From: Paraburkholderia podalyriae
GTDB lineage: Bacteria > Pseudomonadota > Gammaproteobacteria > Burkholderiales > Burkholderiaceae
Direction of reading: 5' to 3'
Assembly (NCBI RefSeq): GCF_014397785.1
Contig: NZ_VZQQ01000048.1
Location: 1 to 47,777 of the forward strand
Length of the DNA: 47,777 nt
In this document: one piece after another, positions 40,891 to 47,777 of the stretch
Layout of the letters: each line of letters opens with the position of its first letter
Position numbering within the stretch: position 1 is the stretch's first letter
Notes under the pieces: model-generated
What the model was told of the DNA's origin: nothing
Seen by the model: the letters and a program-made list of their open reading frames with translations, nothing else
Database searches by the model: none
Made by a program: the position numbers and the translations under genes

Positions 40891-42123
40891 ATGCAATTCG
40901 ACTACACGCCGAACGTCAGACTCATGCAGCAGCGGTTGCTGGCGTTCTTTGACGAACACATCTACCCAAACGAAGCGCGCTACCTCGAGGAGATACGGAC
41001 GAACCGGCAGGCCGGCAATGCCTGGGTGCCGACTCGCGTCATAGAAGAACTGAAGCCGCTTGCGCGAAAGGCGGGCTTGTGGAATCTGTTCCTGCCGCGC
41101 TCGACGCGTGCGCCTGAGGGATTGACCAATCTCGAGTATGCGCCGCTGTGCGAAATCATGGGCCGGGTGCCCTGGTCGCCGGAAGTATTCAACTGTTCGG
41201 CGCCCGACACGGGCAACATGGAAACGCTCGAACGCTATGCGACCGAAGCACTGAAGGACCGCTGGCTGGAGCCGCTTCTGCACGGGGAGATCCGCTCTGC
41301 GTTCCTGATGACGGAGCCAGCGGTCGCATCATCGGACGCAACGAATATTGCCTGCCGCATCGAGCGCGACGGCGACCATTACGTGGTCAATGGCACGAAG
41401 TGGTGGTCGTCCGGTGCCGGCGACCCGAGATGCAAAGTCTATATCGTCATGGGTAAGACCGATCCCGACGCGCCGCGCCACGCACAGCAGTCGATGATCG
41501 TCGTACCGGCGGATACGCCGGGCATCACGGTGAAGCGTTTCCTGCCGGTGTACGGCTACGACGATGCCCCGCACGGTCATATGGAGATCGAGTTGCGCGA
41601 TGTGCGTGTGCTGGCTTCCAACCTGTTGCTTGGAGAGGGACGTGGCTTCGAGATCGCGCAAGGGCGGTTGGGCCCTGGGCGTATTCATCACTGCATGCGC
41701 AGTATCGGCGCCGCCGAGCGTGCACTCGAATTGATGTGCACGCGCAGCCTGGAACGCGTCGCTTTCGGCAAGCCGCTCGGTGAGCATGGCGTCACGCAGG
41801 AACGCATCGCACAGGCACGGTGTGAAATCGAAATGACGCGTCTGTTGACGCTCAAGGCCGCATACATGATGGATACGGTTGGGAACAAGGCGGCCAGGGC
41901 TGAGATCGCCATGATCAAGGTGGTCGCGCCCAACATGGCCTTGAAGGTGATCGACTGGGCAATCCAGCTACACGGAGCGGCCGGCGTTTCGGACGATTTT
42001 CCACTTGCTTATGCATGGGCGAACCAGCGCACGCTGCGGCTTGCCGATGGACCGGACGAAGTTCACCGCAACGCGATCGCCAGGCTGGAACTGGCCCGCT
42101 ACCGGCGCACACGATCGGCTTGA
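40891..42123 (+). CDS. Acyl-CoA dehydrogenase (ACAD10/11-like)
   Basis: A 410-residue flavoenzyme. Family signatures are MTEPAVASSDATNIACRIE around the FAD and substrate region, GTKWWSSGAGDPRC, and the C-terminal QLHGAAGVSDDFPLAYAWA and RLADGPDEVH. This tail and the WWSSGA motif are typical of the ACAD10/11 branch, which in known cases converts 4-phosphoacyl-CoA to an enoyl-CoA by eliminating phosphate. GGAGAC precedes the ATG. Together with the adjacent kinase it makes a complete two-enzyme core for that chemistry. Confidence 0.88.
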   Translation: MQFDYTPNVRLMQQRLLAFFDEHIYPNEARYLEEIRTNRQAGNAWVPTRVIEELKPLARKAGLWNLFLPRSTRAPEGLTNLEYAPLCEIMGRVPWSPEVFNCSAPDTGNMETLERYATEALKDRWLEPLLHGEIRSAFLMTEPAVASSDATNIACRIERDGDHYVVNGTKWWSSGAGDPRCKVYIVMGKTDPDAPRHAQQSMIVVPADTPGITVKRFLPVYGYDDAPHGHMEIELRDVRVLASNLLLGEGRGFEIAQGRLGPGRIHHCMRSIGAAERALELMCTRSLERVAFGKPLGEHGVTQERIAQARCEIEMTRLLTLKAAYMMDTVGNKAARAEIAMIKVVAPNMALKVIDWAIQLHGAAGVSDDFPLAYAWANQRTLRLADGPDEVHRNAIARLELARYRRTRSA

Positions 42124-42194
42124 TAGCGATGCCTGTCCGCATCACGAGCGTCGCTAGCGCAAGCTGCACGCATTCGCCGTCTGAAGGAGCAGTA

Positions 42195-42508
42195 ATGCAA
42201 AGGGAAGTCGTCGTTGTAAGCGGTGTGCGCACCGCAATCGGCAAGTTCGGTGGCAGTCTCAAACACCTGCCACCGACCGAGCTCGGGGCACTGGTGATGC
42301 GCGAAGCGCTTTCGCGAGCCAGCGTGTCGGGAGGCGAAGTCGGCCACGTGGGGTTCGGCAACGTGATCGCGTCCCGCTGACGCGCAGGGTCAATGGGCAG
42401 TCGACCGTGTTCGATACCGACGAGCACGTTCGTCTCCAACTCTTCACGATGTGCATTGGCGGAAACCAGGGCATCGCGGCCACATTCGAAAACGTTCGTC
42501 GCGTTTAG
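42195..42508 (+). pseudogene. Acetyl-CoA acetyltransferase (thiolase) pseudogene with internal deletions
   Basis: The first 61 codons (42195-42380) are a normal thiolase start (VVVVSGVRTAIGKFGGSLK to VGFGNVIASR) behind AAGGAG, then a stop. In another frame the sequence continues with RRVNGQSTVFDTDEHVR, which belongs to the middle of thiolases, and directly with LFTMCIGGNQGIAATFENV, the C-terminus, ending at TAG 42506-42508. A functional relative has about 390 residues. The catalytic cysteine (CGSG) and histidine (GHPIG) regions are gone; only the C-terminal CIGG remains. It needs at least two deletions plus a frameshift and cannot be functional. Confidence 0.85.
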
Positions 42509-42537
42509 TGCGCGCGATAGCATACAGAGAGACAAGC

Positions 42538-43389
42538 ATGGCAATCGAAACGATAGGTGTCGTCGGCGCCGGCACGATGGGCAATGGAATTGCGCAGACG
42601 GCGGCCATCGCTGGCATGAAGGTCGTGATGATCGACGTGACCGATGAGGTGCTCGCGAAAGGCATGGCCGCGCTGAGCGCGAGCATGGACCGGCTCGTCG
42701 CGAAAGAGAAGCTCGATCGTCCCGCGCGTGATGCGGCGCTTGCGCGCATCGAAACTTCGACTGATTATCAGCGACTGGCTGCCGTCGATCTGGTAATCGA
42801 GGCAGCCACCGAAAGCGCCGACCTCAAGCTGCGTATCGTGAAGCAGATCGAGTCGGTGGTGAAACACGATGCGATAGTTGCATCAAACACCTCGTCGATT
42901 TCAATCACGACGCTCGCTGCATCGCTCACCGATCCGTCGCGCTTCATCGGCATGCACTTCTTTAACCCAGTTCCGCTGATGTCGCTCGTGGAGATCATTC
43001 GCGGTCTGCAAACCAGCGACGCCACCGTTGAAGCCGTTCGTGAATTAACCGCGCGGTTGGGGAAGTCGCCAATCGGCGTGAAGAACTCGCCGGCGTTCGT
43101 TGTCAACCGCGTTCTGGTACCCATGATAAACGAAGCGTTTTTCGTGCTCGCGGAGGGTGTGGCCAAAGCCGAGGAAATCGACGCCGCAATGCGGCTTGGC
43201 GCCAATCACACGATCGGCCCTCTGGCGCTCGCAGATCTTGTCGGGATCGACGTTTGTCTATCGGTTATGGATGTCCTGCTGAAGGACTTTGGCGATCCGA
43301 AGTACCGCGCGTGCCCGCTATTGCGCGAACTGGTACAGGCGGGACGATTCGGACGTAAATCCGGTCACGGTGTGTACCGCTATCAGTGA
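42538..43389 (+). CDS. 3-hydroxyacyl-CoA (3-hydroxybutyryl-CoA) dehydrogenase
   Basis: A 283-residue NAD-dependent enzyme that oxidises (S)-3-hydroxyacyl-CoA in beta-oxidation-type pathways. The N-terminal Rossmann motif is GAGTMG (residues 10-15), the catalytic histidine is His140 in GMHFFNP, and the C-terminal helical domain has NRVLVPMINEAFF and DLVGIDVCLSVM. Length and motifs are normal for the short monofunctional type. ATG 42538 begins MAIETIGVVG; the open frame back to 42451 overlaps the thiolase pseudogene. It is intact although its expected partner, the thiolase just upstream, is wrecked. Confidence 0.92.
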   Translation: MAIETIGVVGAGTMGNGIAQTAAIAGMKVVMIDVTDEVLAKGMAALSASMDRLVAKEKLDRPARDAALARIETSTDYQRLAAVDLVIEAATESADLKLRIVKQIESVVKHDAIVASNTSSISITTLAASLTDPSRFIGMHFFNPVPLMSLVEIIRGLQTSDATVEAVRELTARLGKSPIGVKNSPAFVVNRVLVPMINEAFFVLAEGVAKAEEIDAAMRLGANHTIGPLALADLVGIDVCLSVMDVLLKDFGDPKYRACPLLRELVQAGRFGRKSGHGVYRYQ

Positions 43390-43442
43390 TTGTTGCTCTC
43401 TCTTAACCGGTACTAGAACTTCCGCAACATTTTCCTCAATCA

Positions 43443-43553
43443 TTCAAATGCGACACGCAGCATGTGCTGTCGCTGGCGTCGGCGCTTGAGGCGTCGATTG
43501 TCAGTGCAAATGACGGGGAGAGCGTGCTGGGTTTGTCGGCAGACCAGTTCTGA
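43443..43553 (+). pseudogene. Possible C-terminal relic of an oxidoreductase
   Basis: Codons from 43443 to the stop at 43551-43553 read as VLSLASALEASIVSANDG and neighbours. This looks like the last helix and strand of a Gfo/Idh/MocA-type oxidoreductase. There is no start or ribosome site, and the assignment is weak. The rest of 43390-43639 holds no recognised feature. Confidence 0.25.
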
Positions 43554-43639
43554 GGCCCCCGCTAGAAGGCAAGAGCAGTTGCAAAAACAGGAGACACCCG
43601 AGGCCGCCTCCTGGTACGAGGACGATGAAGCCGTCAGAC

Positions 43640-44344
43640 TTATGCCGCGTTCTCGCGCACGACCACAAGGCGTTCGGAAAACGGCCCGGAATAGACGCTT
43701 TGATAGTAAAGAGCCTGATCGCGCAGCGTGTAGCCACGCATCTCCATGATGAAGCCGGGCGCGTCGGCCTCAACCCCAAGCTCTCGAGCGGCCGTTGGTG
43801 GAAGTGGCCCGAAACGGATCCACTGGTCGACTCGTAACGTGGGTAGTGACAGCCGCTGGCCGATCAGTTCGCGCAGGTTCTTATCGAGAGCCTCATTGTC
43901 GAGACCGCCCAGTCCAACGAAGTGCTCCTCGCGTAGCCAGAACTCACTATAGAGGTCAAAGTGTCCACCGACGCTGATGATTCTCTCTATGCGAACGAAA
44001 CCGTCACCACCAAGAAATTCCGACCACGGTCCCTTGCGTTTCATACGCCTTACCGAGCGTCCGTGGACATAGGACGGCAATTCGTTACCCTCGGCGTCGC
44101 GAAAGCGCAGGTAGCGAACGTCCGCGGGAGCGACACGGGTACCCGACACAAACGTGCCGCGGCCTTGCTCGCGGGTAATCAGTCCCGAGTGCACGAGACG
44201 CGCGAGAGCCTTCTGAATGGTGCCTACGCTTACGCCGTGACTCACCGCGAGTTCGCCCTCGGAGGGAAGGCGGTCACCTTCGCGCAGTGACCCGGATTCG
44301 ATGTGACGGATGATCGCGTCAGCGACGCTGGAGAGCTTTGTCAT
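43640..44344 (-). CDS. GntR-family (HutC/UTRA) transcriptional regulator, copy 2
   Basis: A 234-residue paralogue of the regulator at 28885. The DNA-binding part is nearly identical (SEGELAVSHGVSVGTIQK against SEGELAASHGVSVGTIQK), and the UTRA domain is clearly similar (for example LRFRDAEGNELPSYVHGRSV). With equal recognition helices the two should bind the same DNA. Upstream it keeps the last codons of a uxaA homologue and a palindromic operator on a promoter (44460-44493), so it is probably autoregulated. It converges on the acyl-CoA gene block from the other side, which suggests that it controls or once controlled those genes. Confidence 0.88.
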   Translation of the reverse strand: MTKLSSVADAIIRHIESGSLREGDRLPSEGELAVSHGVSVGTIQKALARLVHSGLITREQGRGTFVSGTRVAPADVRYLRFRDAEGNELPSYVHGRSVRRMKRKGPWSEFLGGDGFVRIERIISVGGHFDLYSEFWLREEHFVGLGGLDNEALDKNLRELIGQRLSLPTLRVDQWIRFGPLPPTAARELGVEADAPGFIMEMRGYTLRDQALYYQSVYSGPFSERLVVVRENAA

Positions 44345-44359
44345 GTTTCGACGGCTGCG

Positions 44360-44452
44360 CTAGAACCGGACAATAGCGATCTCGCTGACTTCATGAGCTT
44401 GCCAGTGAGTCTGCCGACTGCCGGTGTCAAAGTGAATTTGGAGAAGACAGGT
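44360..44452 (-). pseudogene. 3' remnant of a uxaA-family gene
   Basis: On the minus strand, just before GntR copy 2, codons ending at TAG (44360-44362) read as EVSEIAIVRF. This aligns with the C-terminus NVREIAISRF of the UxaA protein at 29588, and the weaker preceding stretch LLQIHFDTGS aligns with LFEYAVDVASG. Homology stops near 44450, next to the operator. About 350 codons and the SAF gene are missing. Confidence 0.72.
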
Positions 44453-44459
44453 GGATCAT

Positions 44460-44493
44460 ACACCTATATAGGTGTGGAAGGGATTGGACTCAA
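44460..44493 (-). promoter_or_regulatory. Promoter of GntR copy 2 with palindromic operator O3
   Basis: ACACCTATATAGGTGT (44460-44475) is a perfect 16-bp palindrome. On the minus strand TTGAGT (44493-44488), 17 bases and TATATA (44470-44465) form a good promoter whose -10 is the centre of the palindrome. A bound protein would block RNA polymerase directly. It shares the CCTATATAG core with O1 and O2. Confidence 0.68.
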
Positions 44494-44578
44494 TGAGAAC
44501 AGGTGGAGAGTTTCTCCGCGGCGCGCATTACTACGCCTTGACACCCCTTCGTCGGGGGCACTGGCAACACCAATGCCT

Positions 44579-45069
44579 TCAAGGAGCCGGTGATGCATTT
44601 AGGGAGTAATAGAACTGATCGGTTGCAGTGCGCCGAATTCGGTTGTCGCTCGTCTGGTCTTTCCGGATCATGTGCGCTAATTCGACACCCGAGAGGATGA
44701 TGCAGGCGCAACGGAAACCCCCGAAGCCCATCATCGGTTTGACGATGCATTTGATGGCGCGATGGTCCTGCTCCACGATGTGATTCAGATACTTCGTTCG
44801 GCGGACCTTGACGGGTTTCTCGTGTCTGGCGTTGGCGCGCTTCGAGCGCGGCCAGACTAGCGCTGCTTGCGTCGATCGTCACCGTCTGCGGCAATCCATG
44901 CTGGTTGATAGATTTTTCGAAATAGCGTTGCGCTGCAACCTTGTCCCGGCTCGCCGGCAAAATCTTGATGGCCCAGCGGTGTACCGTTGAATGGTCGACC
45001 TCGATTCCGCGTTCGGCCATCATCGCCTCCAGAGGACGCAGACTCATTGGATACGCGACGTACCGACGG
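44579..45069 (-). pseudogene. IS6-family transposase pseudogene
   Basis: On the minus strand the sequence enters at RYVAYPMSLRPLEAMMAERG and DHSTVHRWAIKILP (the IS6 helix-turn-helix region). It then jumps to RDKVAAQRYFEKS, so about 80 codons with the first catalytic Asp are missing. After TIDASSASLAALEA a one-base frameshift near 44838 moves to the frame with KYLNHIVEQDHRAIK and ELAHMIRKDQ, ending at 44579. The N-terminus is also missing. It is a non-functional relic. A sequence like an IS6 end (GGCACTGGCAAC) is present near 44557, but I found no matching partner on the other side. Confidence 0.82.
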
Positions 45070-45120
45070 CTTCCAACATCTGATAACCGGTGGATGCAAT
45101 GAACTTTGACTGCACACCCG

Positions 45121-45393
45121 CTATTGCGCTGCCGTGAGCCTGAGTCCCGGGCGCAGTTCATGAACAACGTCTTCCTGGCGCTTGCGCTGATCGGATACCT
45201 GTTCGATGCCTTGTTTAAAAACCGCTTCGCAAAACGCGATGCGTGAGCGGTAATAGTCCGCATGCATCTGCGCATCGAGGACACGCTGTTCAGCCTGGAA
45301 CAGCTCCACACGCAACTCGCTTAACGCCCGTTCGGACCGCTTCTCGGGGGTAGGAGCGTGATGTGAAGCCCAGTTTGTGATCCACCTCAGCAT
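45121..45393 (-). CDS. Small coiled-coil hypothetical protein
   Basis: A 90-residue soluble protein that I do not recognise by family. The middle (about residues 17-75) is strongly charged and helical (ELRVELFQAEQRVLDAQ and YYRSRIAFCEAVF), consistent with a coiled coil. AGGAGG lies eight bases before the ATG, which supports it as a real gene. The IS6 relic is just downstream. Function unknown. Confidence 0.6.
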   Translation of the reverse strand: MLRWITNWASHHAPTPEKRSERALSELRVELFQAEQRVLDAQMHADYYRSRIAFCEAVFKQGIEQVSDQRKRQEDVVHELRPGLRLTAAQ

Positions 45394-46359
45394 GATGAAG
45401 CCCTCCTGTTTTTTTGGATGCTCTTCGACTGGTCTCAGGTCAGCGACATTCCGGCACCTTCACCAAGATGCCTCCGGCGTCTGGTGCAGGAAAGACTACC
45501 AACATTGGGGCAGCATCTGTGTGGCCTTCCGCACCCGTTGTGAAAACGACTCAACGTATGTCGGGGTAGTGGTACTTTTCGACGATCAACCGCATGGTTT
45601 GCTCCCACCGTTGCGAGGCCGATCAGCCGACTCCACACGAAACCGGTGCGGCTACCCGAAGGACAAGCGGCCCTCGTTGTGAGCCGCCCGAACTTTTGCA
45701 CGCTCTCTTGCATGGTTGGCGATCGCCCACCCTCGACATCCGTCGGCAATCGCAGAAGGTAATCTGAATCGGCGGCACCACAGGGACAAGAAGGGGGCAG
45801 GCGAATGGACGGGCGGATAAGGCGATGAGTGAATTGTCGTCACGAATGCATCCGATGCGTTGACCGAATGCACAGCCGATTTCTCCATGCTGCTCGTGCT
45901 GGCGGCCTGCCGCCGCGCGTCGGAATACGAACGGATCATGCGCAGCGGATGGGGCAAATCGTTCGGCATGACTGAGATGCTGGGTACGCGAGTGAACGGC
46001 AAGACACCCGGCATCGTCGGATTGAAGCGGTCGAAGCCATTGAGTCCTGGTGGCGCGTACCGGCCGACCACGGCGCACTCCCGGACGGGTGGACTGGATG
46101 CGGCGTGGCCGCTGCTCGCAGCTGGCGTGGCGGGCGCCCGCGAGGGTCGTGGCGTTGCTGCCCCATCTGTCGCAGTGCGGCACGACCCAATCTGCCCAAT
46201 ATGCGGGACGACCCGGATTGCGGCGCCCCGGAGCTCCCGCTTACCATCAACTCCCCGCGCCATTTTCAGCGAGTGCGTCACCGGCAATGCGCCGTCAAAA
46301 GCGAGCGCCTTTGCCCACGCAATCCATACAGCACCTACTCGAGCTATCAGGAGGCAAGC
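45394..46359. other. About 1 kb without a recognisable gene
   Basis: Frames are open on both strands in places (for example minus 45652-46623 and plus 45860-46390), but none has a ribosome site, a family signature or normal composition. I see no RNA gene or repeat. The segment is probably degraded accessory DNA between the IS6 relic and the small genes to the right. Confidence 0.4.
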
Positions 46360-46554
46360 ATGCTCAGCGCCCATGAATTTGCGACATTGATGCTGGTAAG
46401 GGACTCGGCCGACCACATTGCCGAGCGGGAAGAACTTGATACGTTGCTTGAACGCCAGCTCGTCGCCATGGAGAAGCATGCCGGTGGGGGCGTACGGCCT
46501 CGCATTACGCAGGAAGGAAGTTCGCTTCTTCGTAACCTTGCGCGTATGCACTGA
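46360..46554 (+). CDS. Small hypothetical protein (64 residues)
   Basis: A 64-residue soluble, helical, charged protein (HEFATLMLVRDSADHIAERE, LERQLVAMEKH). AGGAGG lies six bases before the ATG at 46360, which decides the start; the frame is open far upstream without such a site. No family was recognised. Two more small genes follow in the same direction within 350 bp, so the three may form one transcript ending at the terminator at 47319. Confidence 0.65.
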   Translation: MLSAHEFATLMLVRDSADHIAEREELDTLLERQLVAMEKHAGGGVRPRITQEGSSLLRNLARMH

Positions 46555-46596
46555 CTTATCCAGCGCGACGACCAGGACGCCTTTGCGGAGGCAGCC

Positions 46597-46815
46597 ATGC
46601 AGTTCGACTACAGAGAGTTTCACATCGACGCGTCGCCTCTCGATGAAGGCGGCCGATACTACGCGCGCGCGAAAATTTATCGCCGCGCCTCGGCGGGTAT
46701 AGATGCCATAGAAGTGAAGTATTCGGGTGACCTCGGCGATTATCCCTCCGACGCGGACGCTATCGATGCGGCGCAGCGTTGGGCGATCCAGTGGTGCGAC
46801 AACACACCCGCATAG
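46597..46815 (+). CDS. Small hypothetical protein (72 residues)
   Basis: A 72-residue acidic protein with alternating strands, then a helix (FHIDASPLDEGGRYYARAKI, SDADAIDAAQRWAIQWCD). Similar short proteins occur singly in Burkholderiaceae genomes, but I do not know a function. GGAG lies six bases before the ATG. It follows the 64-residue gene by 42 bp. Confidence 0.65.
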   Translation: MQFDYREFHIDASPLDEGGRYYARAKIYRRASAGIDAIEVKYSGDLGDYPSDADAIDAAQRWAIQWCDNTPA

Positions 46816-46866
46816 GGCGCGCGATGGATTCCTCTAGCGTCGGTATCGTCCGGGGAGAGGTCCATC

Positions 46867-47277
46867 GTGGCAATCGGCGTCAGGCGTTTCTACTATGAGT
46901 TCGGCGAGAAGGCGGCATATGTCACCGTCAACGGCGTCCGGTATGCGATTCCGCGCGCCGACGCCTGGTCCGACCAGACCAGGTCGGGGAACGCTGCTGC
47001 GCCGTGGGGCAAATCGATGTCGATTCCGCTACGGGACGAAATGAAGGGCAGTGGAAAATTTTGCGGTGTGAAGACCGCCAGGCTCGCGCTCAACCCTGAC
47101 CGCCCGACCTATCACACAGCGGTGCGCAGAGCGACTTACTACCCGGCAGATCACGTGACGTTCACGGCCGTCTCCAGGAAGAAGCCGCGCGCGGGCGGTT
47201 CGGCGCATGGCAAAACCGGTCGTGTCGGGCGCGGCAAGGTCGGCGTGGGCGGCATGCGTACCAAGTCGCACAGTTGA
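46867..47277 (+). CDS. Hypothetical basic protein (136 residues)
   Basis: A 136-residue protein starting at GTG 46867, with GGAGAGG six bases upstream. The first part is beta-rich (RRFYYEFGEKAAYVTVNGVRY). The tail, from about residue 100, is very basic and glycine-rich (SRKKPRAGGSAHGKTGRVGR), suggesting nucleic-acid binding or a disordered anchor. No family was recognised. A clear terminator follows 41 bp after the stop. Confidence 0.58.
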   Translation: MAIGVRRFYYEFGEKAAYVTVNGVRYAIPRADAWSDQTRSGNAAAPWGKSMSIPLRDEMKGSGKFCGVKTARLALNPDRPTYHTAVRRATYYPADHVTFTAVSRKKPRAGGSAHGKTGRVGRGKVGVGGMRTKSHS

Positions 47278-47318
47278 CGGTGGGTGGGGCGAGTCGCAAC
47301 TTCCCGGTTCGGGGCCTG

Positions 47319-47342
47319 GCGGGACCCGTCCCGCTTTTCTTT
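47319..47342 (+). terminator. Intrinsic terminator after the 136-residue gene
   Basis: GCGGGA (47319-47324) pairs with TCCCGC (47329-47334) around CCCG, followed by TTTTCTTT (47335-47342). It closes the rightward run of small genes. Confidence 0.75.
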
Positions 47343-47520
47343 GAGCGCGTTCGCCTCTGCCGGGGCGCCTCCCAACGAGGCTTGTGATGCGCTTTTCGAC
47401 TGCACGATGGTTACTTGCGGCAGTTGGAGGTCGCGCGTACATGCTGACGGCGTGATCGTCGAAGCCCGGTAGCCGGCGCGCGCCACGAGTTCCGTTAGCG
47501 GCGCATGCCGACGGGGAAGT

Positions 47521-47777
47521 TCAGGGCGGGAAGGTCGTACGTTTCACACGAAGCGCGGTGAGAATACCTGTCAGGATATCGGCGGGAGGTGGAGGACAAC
47601 CTGGTATCGTGACGTCGACAGGCAGGAGGTTCGACAGCGGTCCACACACGGCATAGCTGTCCTTGAAGATGCCACCCGTGCACGCGCACTCGCCGACTGC
47701 GACCACCAGTTTGGGATGTGGCGTCGCTTCATACGCTTGCCGTACCGCTTCCTTCATGTTCAGCGTGAGCGGGCCTG
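47521..47777 (-). CDS. NuoB/HyfI-like [NiFe]-hydrogenase or complex-I small subunit (partial)
   Basis: The C-terminal 85 codons of a protein that continues past the right edge; the frame is open to the last base (GPLTLNMKEAVRQAYEA). It belongs to the 20-kDa NuoB/HycG/HyfI family, which carries the proximal [4Fe-4S] cluster. Visible ligands are the cysteines in VAVGECACTGGIF, AVCGPLSNLLP and IPGCPPPPADILTG. The details (GECACTGG, CGPLS) look closer to group 4 hydrogenase subunits such as HyfI than to NuoB of respiratory complex I, but that is a judgement by eye. The stop is at 47521-47523. A membrane-bound hydrogenase or formate hydrogenlyase-like cluster should continue to the right. Confidence 0.8.
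   Translation of the reverse strand, partial: GPLTLNMKEAVRQAYEATPHPKLVVAVGECACTGGIFKDSYAVCGPLSNLLPVDVTIPGCPPPPADILTGILTALRVKRTTFPP

Noticed and set aside
42015..42380. 121-codon frame as an intact gene
   Set aside because: Its first 60 codons overlap the acyl-CoA dehydrogenase gene; only the part from 42195 is thiolase-like, and that is a broken gene.
44548..44580. Complete IS6 element with both terminal repeats
   Set aside because: Only one end-like sequence (GGCACTGGCAAC) is visible, and no inverted partner was found near 45070-45180.
45652..46623. 323-codon open frame on the minus strand
   Set aside because: No ribosome site, no recognisable motif, and it overlaps the well-supported 64-residue gene on the other strand.

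Overview
The window looks like a chromosome or large-replicon segment of a GC-rich beta-proteobacterium of the Burkholderiaceae (Paraburkholderia, Caballeronia or a close relative). The grounds are the base composition, the DUF2955/HlyD/NodT efflux set, the Gram-negative porin, the split pntA genes, the fused 2-oxoacid:ferredoxin oxidoreductase and the IS6-type remnant. The species is an inference. No rRNA, tRNA or CRISPR array was seen.

Region 1 (1-9115) is nitrate assimilation. A NarK-type transporter stands alone, followed by nirB, nirD, an FAD electron-transfer protein and nasA. The transporter and nirB carry the same control design: two NtrC-like sites 21 bp apart, a sigma-54 -24/-12 promoter, then a leader with two hexaloop hairpins (A at loop position 1, G at position 4, as in ANTAR targets), the second overlapping an intrinsic terminator. 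This reads as nitrogen limitation (NtrC) plus nitrate (NasT-type antitermination).

Region 2 (9116-24154) is housekeeping and transport: an AI-2E permease, a NodT/HlyD/DUF2955 efflux set, a two-TM K+ channel, glgP-glgX, an AspT-like exchanger, ldhA and an MHS-type MFS carrier.

Region 3 (24155-35156) is a catabolic island. Leftward: a SAF small subunit, a UxaA-family large subunit, a GntR/UTRA regulator, an Ldh-family 2-hydroxyacid dehydrogenase and a fused indolepyruvate-type oxidoreductase. Rightward: two small paralogous proteins of unknown function, a zinc-independent MDR oxidoreductase and a TauD-type dioxygenase, then a porin. Both transcripts start in a 202-nt divergent region with good sigma-70 promoters and two copies of a CCTATATAG-centred element that I propose as the GntR operator.

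Region 4 (35336-44500) holds the three-gene proton-translocating transhydrogenase, then a histidine phosphatase, an APH-like kinase, an SDR, an acyl-CoA dehydrogenase, a gutted thiolase pseudogene and a 3-hydroxyacyl-CoA dehydrogenase. This resembles phosphorylation-dependent 4-hydroxyacyl-CoA degradation. It ends in a second copy of the GntR gene, still attached to the last codons of a deleted uxaA homologue and to a perfect palindrome of the same operator on a promoter -10. The two catabolic blocks are therefore probably linked by duplication and by shared regulation.

Region 5 (44500-47777) is worn accessory DNA: an IS6-family transposase pseudogene, four small uncharacterised genes, about 1 kb with nothing recognisable, and at the right edge the 3' part of a NuoB/HyfI-like [NiFe]-hydrogenase or complex-I-type small subunit.
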